Shown piece after piece: positions 1 through 7,376 of a DNA stretch of 22,809 nucleotides. The notes under the pieces were generated by a model. The model was not told the DNA's origin and searched no databases. It saw only the letters and a program-made list of their open reading frames with translations. The stretch comes from Thermoplasmatales archaeon SW_10_69_26 (GTDB lineage Archaea > Thermoplasmatota > SW-10-69-26), in contig PXUB01000008.1 of assembly GCA_003009755.1 (NCBI GenBank), positions 1-22,809 on the forward strand. Direction: 5' to 3'. The stretch's first letter is position 1; every line of letters starts with the position of its first letter. The position numbers and the translations under genes are program-made.

Positions 1-34
1 ACGGCTCGAGGCACGATCGAGGCCGACCACCTCG
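1..34. repeat. 34-bp exact duplicate of 523-556 at the window edge
   Basis: Bases 1-34 are identical to bases 523-556, in the same reading frame of the same gene (TARGTIEADHL in both). After base 34 the sequence continues as normal family sequence (LARAGFEVVGLD), while after 556 it continues LVLAVGAWLP. The duplicate replaces the place where the FAD-binding GxGxxG would be. This is most easily read as an assembly or contig-end artefact. Confidence 0.8.
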
Positions 35-1107
35 CCCGCGCCGGCTTCGAGGTCGTCGGGCTCGACCCCCGCGACCCCCCGCACAGCGAGGGCTCCCACG
101 GCGGCCGGACCCGCATCATCCGCAAGGCCTACTTCGAGCACCCGACCTACGTCCCGTGGGTCCGCCGAGCCTACCAGCTGTGGGCCCAGCTGCAAGAGGA
201 CGCCGACCGGGAGCTTTTCGTCCGCACCGGCGGCCTCCACGTCTCGACACCCGAGGGTCGGCAGAAGACCGACGCCCAGTACGCCGTACAGGCCCACGGC
301 CTCACCGCCGACGAGCTGGACGACCAAGAGCTGGTCGACCGCTTCCCCGGCTTCGCCCACCGCGAGGACCTCGAGGCGATCTACAGCCCACACTCCGGGT
401 TCCTCTGGGCTCGCGAGGCGATCGACGCCCAGCTCGCCCGCGCCCGCAACCACGGCGCGACCCTCTCCACGGGGGAAGGCCTGCAAGCCTGGGGGTCGAC
501 GGCGGAGGGGGTCCGCGTCCAGACGGCTCGAGGCACGATCGAGGCCGACCACCTCGTGCTCGCCGTCGGCGCCTGGCTGCCCGAGATCGCGCCCGCCCTC
601 CCCGTCACGTTCACCGTCGAACGCCAGGTCCAGTTCCGCTTCCCGGCCCGACGCCACGCCGACCGCTTCACGCCGGAGACGTTCCCCGTCTTCGCCTTCG
701 ATGGCCCCGACGGCCAGGTCTTCTACGGCATCCCCGTGCCCGACCGTGGCGTGAAGATCGCCGCCCACCACGGCGGCCAGACGACGACGGCCGACACCGT
801 CGACCGCACCGTCCGCGACGCCGACGAAGCCAAGGTCCGCCGCTTCGTGCGCTCGATCCTCCCCGACCTCGACGGCGCTCCCGCCCACGCCGAGGTCTGC
901 CTGTACACGAACACGCCCGACCACCACTTCCTGCTCGACCGCCATCCCGCCCACGAGGACGTGGTCGTGGCCAGCCCCTGCAGCGGTCACGGGTTCAAGT
1001 TCGCGCCCGCGATCGGCGAAGGCATCAAGGACCTGCTCGTCGCCGACGAGACCCGCCAACCCCGCTACCTCTTCCGCATGGGTCGGTTCGGGGCCTCCCG
1101 CTCGTAG
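1..1107 (+). CDS. Monomeric sarcosine oxidase / N-methyltryptophan oxidase-like flavoprotein (5' partial)
   Basis: The frame is open from base 1 to a stop at 1107 (368 codons), so the N-terminus is outside the window. The protein resembles the monomeric sarcosine oxidase / N-methyl-L-tryptophan oxidase family, which oxidatively demethylates secondary amino acids with covalent FAD and releases formaldehyde and H2O2. Visible landmarks are SHGGRTRIIRKAYFEHP (about residues 32-48), which carries the two substrate-side arginines; GVKIAAHHGG, with the lysine matching the oxygen-activating Lys; VCLYTNTPDHHF, whose Cys (codon 898-900) matches the flavin-linking Cys; and SGHGFKFAPAIGE near the C-terminus. 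The GxGxxG dinucleotide-binding motif expected before LARAGFEVVGLD is missing. In its place the first 34 bases duplicate an internal stretch of the same gene (see findings). The exact substrate cannot be told from sequence. It converges on the minus-strand regulator gene with a 2-bp gap. Confidence 0.85.
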   Translation, partial: TARGTIEADHLARAGFEVVGLDPRDPPHSEGSHGGRTRIIRKAYFEHPTYVPWVRRAYQLWAQLQEDADRELFVRTGGLHVSTPEGRQKTDAQYAVQAHGLTADELDDQELVDRFPGFAHREDLEAIYSPHSGFLWAREAIDAQLARARNHGATLSTGEGLQAWGSTAEGVRVQTARGTIEADHLVLAVGAWLPEIAPALPVTFTVERQVQFRFPARRHADRFTPETFPVFAFDGPDGQVFYGIPVPDRGVKIAAHHGGQTTTADTVDRTVRDADEAKVRRFVRSILPDLDGAPAHAEVCLYTNTPDHHFLLDRHPAHEDVVVASPCSGHGFKFAPAIGEGIKDLLVADETRQPRYLFRMGRFGASRS

Positions 1108-1109
1108 GC

Positions 1110-2093
1110 TCAGCTCTCCGAGACGGGGTCGGCGGTGTGTTGGTCCGCCGGGAAGAAGCACCGCAACGGACCCCGGCGCTCGTCCACGACCTCCTCGCGC
1201 TCGTCGAGCCGATCGAGGTGGTGCTTCACGGTCGCCTTGGCGGCGTCGAGGCGCCGGGCGATCTCGGACAGGTGCAGGCCCGGGTCCTCCGCGAGCAACG
1301 ACAACAGCCGCCGCTGGATCTCGGGCCGATCCGGCTCCTCGAGGACCTGGGCATCCGCCGGCCGGGCCCACCGCCAGGCGCCGCGCCGTTTCGTCTGCAC
1401 GACCAGATCGAAGCGCGCCAGAACCTCCAGGTGGTGCCGGGCGGTGCGGTAGCAGACGTCGAGCTCGTCGGCGACGTCCGGCGTGCCCAGGCCGGGCTCC
1501 TCCGCGAGCAACGACAGGATGCGTTGGCGGGCCGGGTGTTCGAGCGCCCGGTCCTTGCTCAGCTTGTGGTAGAGCCCGATGCCGGCCAGCCCGAGCAACA
1601 GCGAGGCCGTCAACGACGCCGCCGAGGCCTCGAGGCTGTTGCCCTGCGTCGTCGGCCACGCCGGATCGGCGTGCGCGGCCTCGCCCTGGCTGTGGGGCCC
1701 CGCGGTCCGGTGCTCGGCCGCGTGCTCGCCGTCCAGCCCAGCAGGGCCCGACGCCGTAGGGGGTTCCCGCTCGGCGGGATCGGGCTCCGCCTGGGCCCCA
1801 GCCACGCTGGCGGTCTGCCCCTCGTCCAGCTCCAGTGGGTCGTCGTCGCCAGGCAGGTGGGTTTCGGCGATCACGGTCAACCGGTCGATCGGGTCCAGGC
1901 TCCCTGCCGAGCGATCGATCCGGGCGGTGAGACGATCGACGTCGTCGCCGGCGTCCGGGCTCGCGGGGGCCTCGTCGACCAGGGCGGCCTCGGGGTCCGG
2001 GAGCTCGGGGAGTTCCTCGGCCGAGCACACCGTCGGGCAAGCCCCGGAAGCGGTCAGCAGCGCGAGCACGATAGCCGGCCAAGCGGGCATCAT
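1110..2093 (-). CDS. Membrane-anchored regulator: signal peptide, acidic extracellular region, TM helix, two winged helices
   Basis: The open frame runs up to 2219, but the ATG at 2093 (next Met at 2090) is preferred because it is followed at once by a signal-peptide-like stretch (PAWPAIVLALLTASGA). From that start the protein is about 327 residues. Residues 1-25 are the signal; about 26-155 are a low-complexity Asp/Glu/Pro/Ala-rich segment predicted outside the cell; about 158-177 (SLTASLLLGLAGIGLYHKL) are a TM helix. Two ArsR/MarR-like winged helices follow, at about 185-245 (LGTPDVADELDVCYRTARHH) and 255-315 (LHLSEIARRLDAAKATVKHH). This order is familiar from archaeal membrane-tethered transcription regulators; the ligand is unknown. 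The gene is divergent from another tandem-winged-helix gene, and a dyad lies between them. It could also be a lipoprotein-like or non-cleaved anchor. Confidence 0.75.
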   Translation of the reverse strand: MMPAWPAIVLALLTASGACPTVCSAEELPELPDPEAALVDEAPASPDAGDDVDRLTARIDRSAGSLDPIDRLTVIAETHLPGDDDPLELDEGQTASVAGAQAEPDPAEREPPTASGPAGLDGEHAAEHRTAGPHSQGEAAHADPAWPTTQGNSLEASAASLTASLLLGLAGIGLYHKLSKDRALEHPARQRILSLLAEEPGLGTPDVADELDVCYRTARHHLEVLARFDLVVQTKRRGAWRWARPADAQVLEEPDRPEIQRRLLSLLAEDPGLHLSEIARRLDAAKATVKHHLDRLDEREEVVDERRGPLRCFFPADQHTADPVSES

Positions 2094-2107
2094 CGAGGGG
2101 TTCGGCG

Positions 2108-2132
2108 GTTGCCACTTGAGCGTTTTGGCAAC
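2108..2132. promoter_or_regulatory. Candidate operator dyad between divergent regulators
   Basis: GTTGCCA (2108-2114) and TGGCAAC (2126-2132) form a perfect 7-bp inverted repeat with an 11-bp spacer and 18 bp between half-site centres. It lies 15-39 bp upstream of the ATG at 2093, where the TATA region of a near-leaderless transcript would be, and about 66 bp upstream of the GTG at 2198. Binding by either flanking winged-helix protein is inferred from position only. Confidence 0.45.
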
Positions 2133-2197
2133 GGTGTTGAACGCCCGTTCGAACCCGGTGGAGGGGAGCTCAAGGGCTCGGCGGGCGACGTGTCGCC

Positions 2198-2743
2198 GTG
2201 TCTGGTCGCGACGGTTCACCGACCCGCGAGGAGATCAAGGCGTGGCTGAACGAGGACCCGGGGGCCCGGCCCTCGGACGTGGCGGACGCGTTCGACCTGC
2301 ATCCATCGACGGCCGACTACCACCTGCGGCGGCTGGCCGAGAGGGGAGCGATCGTGCGCGAGCGCGTCGGCCGAGAGCTGCACCACTACCCGCACGGCGA
2401 GGGGTGGTGCCAGGATGCCCGGGCCGTGCACGCCCGGCTGACGGCCGCCGGCCGCGCCGTGATCGAACGCCTGCTCGACCGCGGCCTGGTGTCCCGACGG
2501 GCGATCGTCGCCCGCGGGCACTCGCGATCCGCGACGCGGTGGGCGATCGACAAGATGAGCGAGGCCGGCGTGATCGAGCGCGCCGGCTGGGGGATCTACG
2601 AGCAAGGCAGCGTGGACCTCGACTGCGCGACGGCGGCGCTGCGCGAGGAGCCGTGCCCGGCGTGCAACGACGTCGATCAGCCCACGCGACCGACGAGCAA
2701 CCCGTCACCCAAGGGCAAGATGGTGGCGTCGAGGTTCGACTGA
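2198..2743 (+). CDS. Soluble tandem winged-helix transcription regulator
   Basis: 181 residues from a GTG start. The reading VSGRDGSPTREEIKAWLNED begins directly with the first DNA-binding domain. First winged helix about residues 8-65 (ARPSDVADAFDLHPSTADYH, then a wing ending ELHHYPHGE). Second helix-turn-helix about 75-135 (AVIERLLDRGLVSRRAIVAR, then ATRWAIDKMSEAGVIERAGW). The C-terminal tail carries a CPAC pair (CPACNDVDQP) that could bind metal or be redox-active, but with only two Cys this is weak. There is no TM segment or obvious ligand domain. It is divergent from the membrane-anchored two-winged-helix gene, a shared domain layout that suggests a paired circuit. Its 3' end overlaps the convergent O-methyltransferase gene by 67 bp. 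Target genes are unknown. Confidence 0.7.
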   Translation: MSGRDGSPTREEIKAWLNEDPGARPSDVADAFDLHPSTADYHLRRLAERGAIVRERVGRELHHYPHGEGWCQDARAVHARLTAAGRAVIERLLDRGLVSRRAIVARGHSRSATRWAIDKMSEAGVIERAGWGIYEQGSVDLDCATAALREEPCPACNDVDQPTRPTSNPSPKGKMVASRFD

Positions 2744-3312
2744 TCGAGGGCCTCCTGCACGAAGGCGCGGACCTCCGCGGTCCCGTCGATCTCGCGGCCC
2801 TCGGTGAAGGTCGTGCCCTGCCAGAACACGTTGTCGGCGAACACGAGCCCGCCGTGGGCCGTCAACCGCGTGGCGAAGTCGAGGTACTCGGTCATCGACT
2901 CCTTGTCGGCGTCGATGAACACCGCGTCGTAGTAGTTCGTCGGCAGCGTGGGTAGCACGGCGCGCGCCTTGCCCGTGTGCACCTCGACGCGGTCGTCGAC
3001 GTCGGCCTTCTCGAACCACTCGCGAGCCTCGTCGGCGCGCTCGCTGTCGACCTCGATCGTCTCCAACGTGCCCGAGGAGGGCAGCGCCCGGGCGATCCAG
3101 ACGCCGGAGTAGCCCAGGCAGGTTCCGATCTCGAGCACGCGCTCGGTCTCGATCGAGCGCAGCATCAGCTGGATGAAGCGACCGGCCTCGGGCGTGATGC
3201 TGGGCAGGTCCCGCGAGCGGCAGGTGCCCTTGATCGAGGCGAGCACGCCGTCCTCGGTCGCGAAGCTGCGCCGGACGAAGTCGACGGCGGCCTCGTCGAC
3301 GAAGTTGGCCAC
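2677..3312 (-). CDS. O-methyltransferase, cation-dependent COMT-like family
   Basis: 211 residues from a GTG at 3312, chosen because a TATA-like box lies 28 nt upstream. It is a class I SAM-dependent O-methyltransferase of the caffeoyl-CoA/catechol type. Motif I is VLEIGTCLGYSG (residues 59-70); the acidic SAM-ribose residue is in TIEVDS (85-90); FIDADK (132-137) and FADN (158-161) carry the Asp and Asn residues that normally bind the divalent cation. The length fits the family's usual 210-230 residues. The physiological substrate cannot be deduced; bacterial and archaeal members act on varied catechol-like compounds. Its 3' end overlaps the convergent winged-helix gene. The next methyltransferase gene on the same strand lies 48 bp upstream but seems to have its own promoter. 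Confidence 0.88.
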   Translation of the reverse strand: MANFVDEAAVDFVRRSFATEDGVLASIKGTCRSRDLPSITPEAGRFIQLMLRSIETERVLEIGTCLGYSGVWIARALPSSGTLETIEVDSERADEAREWFEKADVDDRVEVHTGKARAVLPTLPTNYYDAVFIDADKESMTEYLDFATRLTAHGGLVFADNVFWQGTTFTEGREIDGTAEVRAFVQEALDQSNLDATILPLGDGLLVGRVG

Positions 3313-3336
3313 GAGGTCCCCTACGTCCCATCGGCG

Positions 3337-3343
3337 GTAAAAG
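3337..3343 (-). promoter_or_regulatory. TATA-like box of the O-methyltransferase gene
   Basis: On the minus strand this reads CTTTTAC, centred 28 nt upstream of the GTG at 3312. That spacing fits a leaderless archaeal transcript. Confidence 0.5.
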
Positions 3344-3360
3344 TTGCCGGCCTTGCTCGA

Positions 3361-3921
3361 TCACCGGTCCGCGATCACGCACACGCCCTCCTCGCCGGTC
3401 AGCCGGCGCGGGCGCTGGAACCCGGCGCGCACGAGCGCGTCGGTGAGGCCCTCGGCTGCGTCCGCGTGGCCCGGCGTGAACCCCACCGACAGGCGTCCGC
3501 CGTCGACGAGCACCCGCTCGAGCTCGCCCAGTGCGGTCACCGGGTCCCGCCAGGCTTGGTACGTGTCGACGGTGAACGCGCGCTCGAAGCTGGCGTCCGG
3601 CCACGGGAGGTTCTCGGCGACCCGGGCCCGCAGGTCCACCGTGCCCTCGTCGACCGCGGGCCGGTTGCGCTCGCGGGCGGCCTCGAGCATCGGGCCCGAC
3701 GGGTCGACGCCGCTGACCTCGGCGCCGGGTTGCTGGTCGAGCACTTCCTCGATGCCCACACCCGGCCCGAACCCGATCTCCAGGACGCGATGACCAGGGT
3801 TGAGGTCGAGCAGGTCCACGGTCCAGGCGATCGTCTCCCGGTTCCGGTGGGCCATCCACCACCCGCCAAGCCGGCCGAGCCAGCCCTCCGGGCGGTCGAA
3901 GGCGCGGTCGAGCAGACGCAT
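3361..3921 (-). CDS. Class I SAM-dependent methyltransferase
   Basis: 186 residues from the ATG at 3921. The N-terminal WWMAHRNRETIAWTVDLLDL is typical of a small family of stand-alone methyltransferases. Motif I follows at VLEIGFGPGVG (46-56), the SAM adenosine/ribose strand at SGVDPSGPMLEAA (about 75-87), and motif III-like LPWPDASFERAFTVDTYQAW (about 104-123). The C-terminal sheet ends early (VCVIADR), as in short members. It belongs to the broad Methyltransf_11/25 fold; substrate unknown. It probably has its own promoter (GATAAG, 3948-3953) and may also be read through into the O-methyltransferase gene. Clustering of two methyltransferases suggests small-molecule modification, but nothing proves shared substrates. 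Confidence 0.82.
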   Translation of the reverse strand: MRLLDRAFDRPEGWLGRLGGWWMAHRNRETIAWTVDLLDLNPGHRVLEIGFGPGVGIEEVLDQQPGAEVSGVDPSGPMLEAARERNRPAVDEGTVDLRARVAENLPWPDASFERAFTVDTYQAWRDPVTALGELERVLVDGGRLSVGFTPGHADAAEGLTDALVRAGFQRPRRLTGEEGVCVIADR

Positions 3922-3947
3922 CCGTCGATCCTCACAGGCCAGCGACG

Positions 3948-3953
3948 CTTATC
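3948..3953 (-). promoter_or_regulatory. TATA-like box of the small methyltransferase gene
   Basis: On the minus strand this reads GATAAG, centred about 29 nt upstream of the ATG at 3921, with no Shine-Dalgarno-like run in between. It fits a leaderless transcript. Confidence 0.5.
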
Positions 3954-4013
3954 GGTTCCGCCGGGAGAGGGGCGTGGATGCGGTTGGCAGGCCACCTGTC
4001 GACCGCGAGCGCG

Positions 4014-4742
4014 TCACGGTTCTTGCAGGTCGTACACGATGCGCGTGCGGCCCGATCCCTTGTTCTCGGTGCGGAGGATGCGCATCTCGCCGATCTCGCC
4101 GGTGCGTTCGACGTGCGTGCCGGCGCAGGGGGTGATGTCGACGTCGCCGATCTCGACGACGCGCAGCGTCGTGATGTGGTCGGGGATCAGGTGCAGCAGC
4201 GTGCGCTCGGTGTCGATGCGCTTCTTCAGCCGCGAGCGCTCCTCCTCGTAACCCTCGACGGGGATGTCGTCGTCGAACACCTCGTTGCAGGCGTTCTCGA
4301 TGCGCTCGAGCTCGTCCTCGGTGACCTCGTCCACGTCGAAGTCGACCCGGCTGTAGTCGGTGTGGATCTGGTTGCCCTTGGTGACGGCATCCCACTCGTC
4401 GTAGACGACGGCGGAGAGGACGTGCTGGGCGGTGTGCATCCGCATCAGCTGGTGGCGGCGCGTCCAGTCGATCTCGCCGGTCACGGGCGTGCCTTCGGCG
4501 GGCACCTCGCCGGTCACCTCGTGCAAGGGGTCGCCGTGGTCCTTGCGGACATCGGTGACGGACAGCTGGCGCCCGTCGACCTCGATCGTGCCCTCGTCGT
4601 GCGGCTGGCCGCCGCCGGTCGGGTAGAACAGGGTCCGATCGAGCTTGAGGTGGTCGTCGCTGGCCTCGACGACCTCGGCCTCGAACGTCTTCTCGTAGGC
4701 CCGCTCGGGGTCGGGCAGGTACAGCAGATCGGTGTCCGCCAT
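4014..4742 (-). CDS. alaX: Alanyl-tRNA editing protein AlaX (AlaX-M type)
   Basis: 242 residues from the ATG at 4742. AlaX proteins are free-standing relatives of the AlaRS editing domain and hydrolyse Ser (or Gly) wrongly attached to tRNA-Ala in the cytoplasm. The zinc ligands are visible: HTAQH (H103, H107) and CAGTH (C206, H210). The N-terminal FYPTGGGQPHDEGTI (39-53) is the glycine-rich motif of the medium-length class, and the total length of about 240 matches that class. There is no AlaRS catalytic core, so it acts in trans. A weak TATA-like CTAACA lies about 28 nt upstream of the start. The next minus-strand gene upstream, a secreted protein, is 55 bp away and functionally unrelated. 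Confidence 0.92.
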   Translation of the reverse strand: MADTDLLYLPDPERAYEKTFEAEVVEASDDHLKLDRTLFYPTGGGQPHDEGTIEVDGRQLSVTDVRKDHGDPLHEVTGEVPAEGTPVTGEIDWTRRHQLMRMHTAQHVLSAVVYDEWDAVTKGNQIHTDYSRVDFDVDEVTEDELERIENACNEVFDDDIPVEGYEEERSRLKKRIDTERTLLHLIPDHITTLRVVEIGDVDITPCAGTHVERTGEIGEMRILRTENKGSGRTRIVYDLQEP

Positions 4743-4797
4743 CTCGCCCCGACAGGGGATGGCAGGGGTGTTAGGCGTTTCGGCGGGGCCCCTGGGC

Positions 4798-6573
4798 TCA
4801 CCCGGAGCTGACCGGGAGGCTGGCGTACCCGGCCACGGGTCCCTGGCCGGCGACGGGTTGGCCGGGCCAGACGGCCGCGGTCACCTCGTGGTGGGCCTCG
4901 ACGACGGGCCCGGTGCCCGCCTCGACGAGGAGCGCGGGACCGACCGGGCTGGGCCGCGTGATGACGTCCGCGTCGCCGTAGCGGAGGCCCGTGCCGGTCC
5001 CCGAGCTGACGCCGCTCACCCGGTCCTGCGCGCAGGTCGTCGCGTCGGCCGAGACGGTGGCCGTCGTCTCGAAGGCGCCGGCCTGGTAGGCGGCGGAGGG
5101 ATCGAACACGGGCACGAACAGCTGCGTCGACGGCTGCGCGGGGGCTCGCGCCGCGGCGCTGGCGGTGGCGGGCGGAGCCGTCGTCGTCTCGACGGGCACG
5201 CGCTCGAGGATGGGCTCGGCGTCCACCGGCTCGAGCGGGGCGGCCGGCGACGCGCCGCCCTCGTCGAGGAGGAGGGACAGCTCCATCGCCTTAGAGACGG
5301 CGACCGTCACGTCGACGACGCCGGCCGGGAGGCTGCCCTGGGTCTGGGAGCGGGTCAGCGTCGCTCGGCCGTCCTCGTCGGCGGGCTGGACCCCGACCCC
5401 AGTCGACCAGTCCTCGGGCACCGACCGGCACGTGGTGACCTCGGGGGCCGTGGAGCCGGTCGGGTGGGCCAGCGCGGCTGCGAGGGTCGTCTCGGTCGTC
5501 GCCTCCGTCCACACCGAGCGGAGGGCGTTCCCCGTGGGGAGGTCGAGCTGGAAGCGGTAGACGCCTGGACCGGGCGCTTCAACGTCCACGATGCGCTCGT
5601 CGACGTGCACGTTCCGGGCGGTCCCGTTCGTGCCGTCGCCGGCGAGCTCGGCCGCGTCCCGGTCGGGGCAGTCGGCGACCTGGCTTCGCGCGGGGATCTC
5701 GGTGACCAGCTCGAGGTCGAGGTGGCGGAACCGGTCGACGTCCTCGACGATCGAGCCGGTCGTCTGGGCGGCGAACGCGGCGGCGCCCAGGTCCCAGGTC
5801 ACCATGCCGAGCGCTGCGCCGCCCTGCAGGGTCGGGTTCGCGCGGTCGACCCGCACGACGGGCGCGCCCTCGTCCCCGTGCGAGGTCGGGCCGACGGCCT
5901 CGAACCACCGCGTGTTGATCCCGCCGTCGAGGTCGGCGATCGTCGCCGTCCGCTGCTTGGTGGCCGGTCGGGCGTCGAAGCCGGCGCCTTGCCCGTGGTA
6001 GAGGACGACGTCGCCGCGTCGCGCGTCCCCGAGCCCGGTGGGCCCGCCGCGCAACGGGAGCGTGGCTTGGGCCTGGTAGACGAGGTCGGGCGGGACGCAG
6101 ACGAGGCCGACGTCGGTGTTCACCGGCTCGGTCGCATCGCGGGCGAACACGACGGGGCCCAGCTCGACGTACTCGGGAGGGCCATCGGGGCACCAGCGAG
6201 CCTCCGCGTCCGAGGTGTTCGTGCGATACAGGCAGCTCTGCGTCACCGCTTCCACGGTCACGTTCCTCGGGTGGACGTTGGCCCCCGGGCCGTGCGTGGC
6301 GGTGGCCTCGGCCGGGCCGGTGATGCAGCTCCCGGTGGTCCCGAGGTACAGCCGGTCGTCCCGGTCCTGCCAGTAGAAGCTCGCCGTGCACGACCCCGTG
6401 TCCCCGTCGCCAGCCGCGGCGACGAGCTCCGATCCCGGCCCCACGCCGGGGTTCACGATCGAGGCGGCAGGGTGCGCTTGGGCGTCGACCGCGACCGACA
6501 GCGCGGTCAGGCTCGCCACCGCGGCGAACGCAGCGATCCCGGCGACGAGCGCGAGCCTCCCCACGCCTCTCAT
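4798..6573 (-). CDS. Secreted trypsin-fold-like protein lacking catalytic His and Ser (pseudoprotease candidate)
   Basis: 591 residues. Residues 1-33 are a signal peptide (LALVAGIAAFAAVASLTALS, likely cleaved after AQA). Residues about 58-275 look like a chymotrypsin-fold serine protease in which motifs are in order but altered. LYLGTTGSC (76-84) stands where the family has TAGHC, so His is replaced by Ser. NTDVGLVCV (152-160) keeps the Asp strand. SHGDEGAPVV (231-240) stands where GDSGGP is expected, so the nucleophile Ser is replaced by Glu235. ALGMVTWDLG follows like the usual VGIVSWG. Cysteines at 62, 83, 114, 128 and 159 may form disulphides. Residues 300-591 are an Ala/Pro/Thr-rich region of no recognised family; no C-terminal TM helix is seen. 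It is probably secreted and non-proteolytic. The protease relationship is my reading of motif order and needs a profile test. Confidence 0.6.
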   Translation of the reverse strand: MRGVGRLALVAGIAAFAAVASLTALSVAVDAQAHPAASIVNPGVGPGSELVAAAGDGDTGSCTASFYWQDRDDRLYLGTTGSCITGPAEATATHGPGANVHPRNVTVEAVTQSCLYRTNTSDAEARWCPDGPPEYVELGPVVFARDATEPVNTDVGLVCVPPDLVYQAQATLPLRGGPTGLGDARRGDVVLYHGQGAGFDARPATKQRTATIADLDGGINTRWFEAVGPTSHGDEGAPVVRVDRANPTLQGGAALGMVTWDLGAAAFAAQTTGSIVEDVDRFRHLDLELVTEIPARSQVADCPDRDAAELAGDGTNGTARNVHVDERIVDVEAPGPGVYRFQLDLPTGNALRSVWTEATTETTLAAALAHPTGSTAPEVTTCRSVPEDWSTGVGVQPADEDGRATLTRSQTQGSLPAGVVDVTVAVSKAMELSLLLDEGGASPAAPLEPVDAEPILERVPVETTTAPPATASAAARAPAQPSTQLFVPVFDPSAAYQAGAFETTATVSADATTCAQDRVSGVSSGTGTGLRYGDADVITRPSPVGPALLVEAGTGPVVEAHHEVTAAVWPGQPVAGQGPVAGYASLPVSSG

Positions 6574-6655
6574 CGCTGGCCGTGATCCGCTCGGCTATGC
6601 AAATCGGTTTCCCTCCCTTCGACGGAGGGGGGACCTTCCGCGGGCCGGCACGTTC

Positions 6656-7369
6656 ATGTCCGGACCCGAGCTAGCCCGGCGCGTGCCCACGGTCCCCGAC
6701 CACGTGGACCTCGACGAGCTCGAGGCCGAGCAGCGGGAGCTGGCCAGGAAGGTCCGCATCGAGGACGACCTCGACGACCCCGAGACGGTGGCCGGCTTCG
6801 ACGTCGGCTACCAGGGTCCCCGCGGTTTCGGCGCGCTCGTCGTCGCTCGTCTCGACGACGGTACGATCCTCGAGACCCTCGAGACGGTGACCGAGGTCCC
6901 GATGCCCTACATCCCGGGCCTGCTGGCGTTCCGCGAGCTGCCGGTGCTGCGGGAGCTTTGGCCCGAGACCACCGAGGACCCCGACGTGTTGATCGTGGAC
7001 GGCGGCGGCTTGATCCACCCGCGCCGGTTGGGCAGCGCCTCGCACGCCGGCGTCGAGCTCGACGTGCCCGCGATCGGTGTCACGAAGAACCTGTTGCTGG
7101 GCGAGGTCCACGGATCGCTGGCCGATCAGGGCGACGTGGCCGAGATCGTCGACGACGGCGAGCGGCTGGGCTACGCCTACCGCTCGTGCACGCGGCCCAA
7201 CGCCAAGCACCCGGTCTACGTCAGCCCCGGGCACCGAATCACGGCCGAGACGAGCCTCGAGATCGTGCGAGGGCTGTGCTCGGGCCGCTCCAAGCTGCCC
7301 GATCCCGTGCAGGCCGCCCACCGCGCCGCCGCCCGGCTGAAACGCTACCACGACCAGGTGGACCGGTGA
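6656..7369 (+). CDS. nfi: Endonuclease V (deoxyinosine repair)
   Basis: 237 residues from the ATG at 6656, where the recognisable protein begins; the frame stays open upstream but that sequence is antisense to the divergent gene. Endonuclease V nicks DNA one base 3' of deoxyinosine and starts repair of deaminated adenine. The active site is complete: GFDVGY with D49, AFRE with E94, and VDGGGLIHPRR with D115 and H121. The spacings match the E. coli pattern (D35, E89, D110, H116). The wedge motif PYIPG (84-88) that holds open the lesion strand is present. Length is as usual (about 220-240). The gene is 7 bp upstream of the secreted EF-hand gene, so the two may be co-transcribed. A TATA box for it is not obvious. 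Confidence 0.93.
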   Translation: MSGPELARRVPTVPDHVDLDELEAEQRELARKVRIEDDLDDPETVAGFDVGYQGPRGFGALVVARLDDGTILETLETVTEVPMPYIPGLLAFRELPVLRELWPETTEDPDVLIVDGGGLIHPRRLGSASHAGVELDVPAIGVTKNLLLGEVHGSLADQGDVAEIVDDGERLGYAYRSCTRPNAKHPVYVSPGHRITAETSLEIVRGLCSGRSKLPDPVQAAHRAAARLKRYHDQVDR

Positions 7370-7376
7370 GGCATCT

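Noticed and set aside
156-2249. 697-codon plus-strand open frame
   Set aside because: It is Arg/Pro-rich shadow translation across the flavoenzyme gene and the antisense of the regulator gene, with no family-like sequence. Long shadow frames are expected at this GC.
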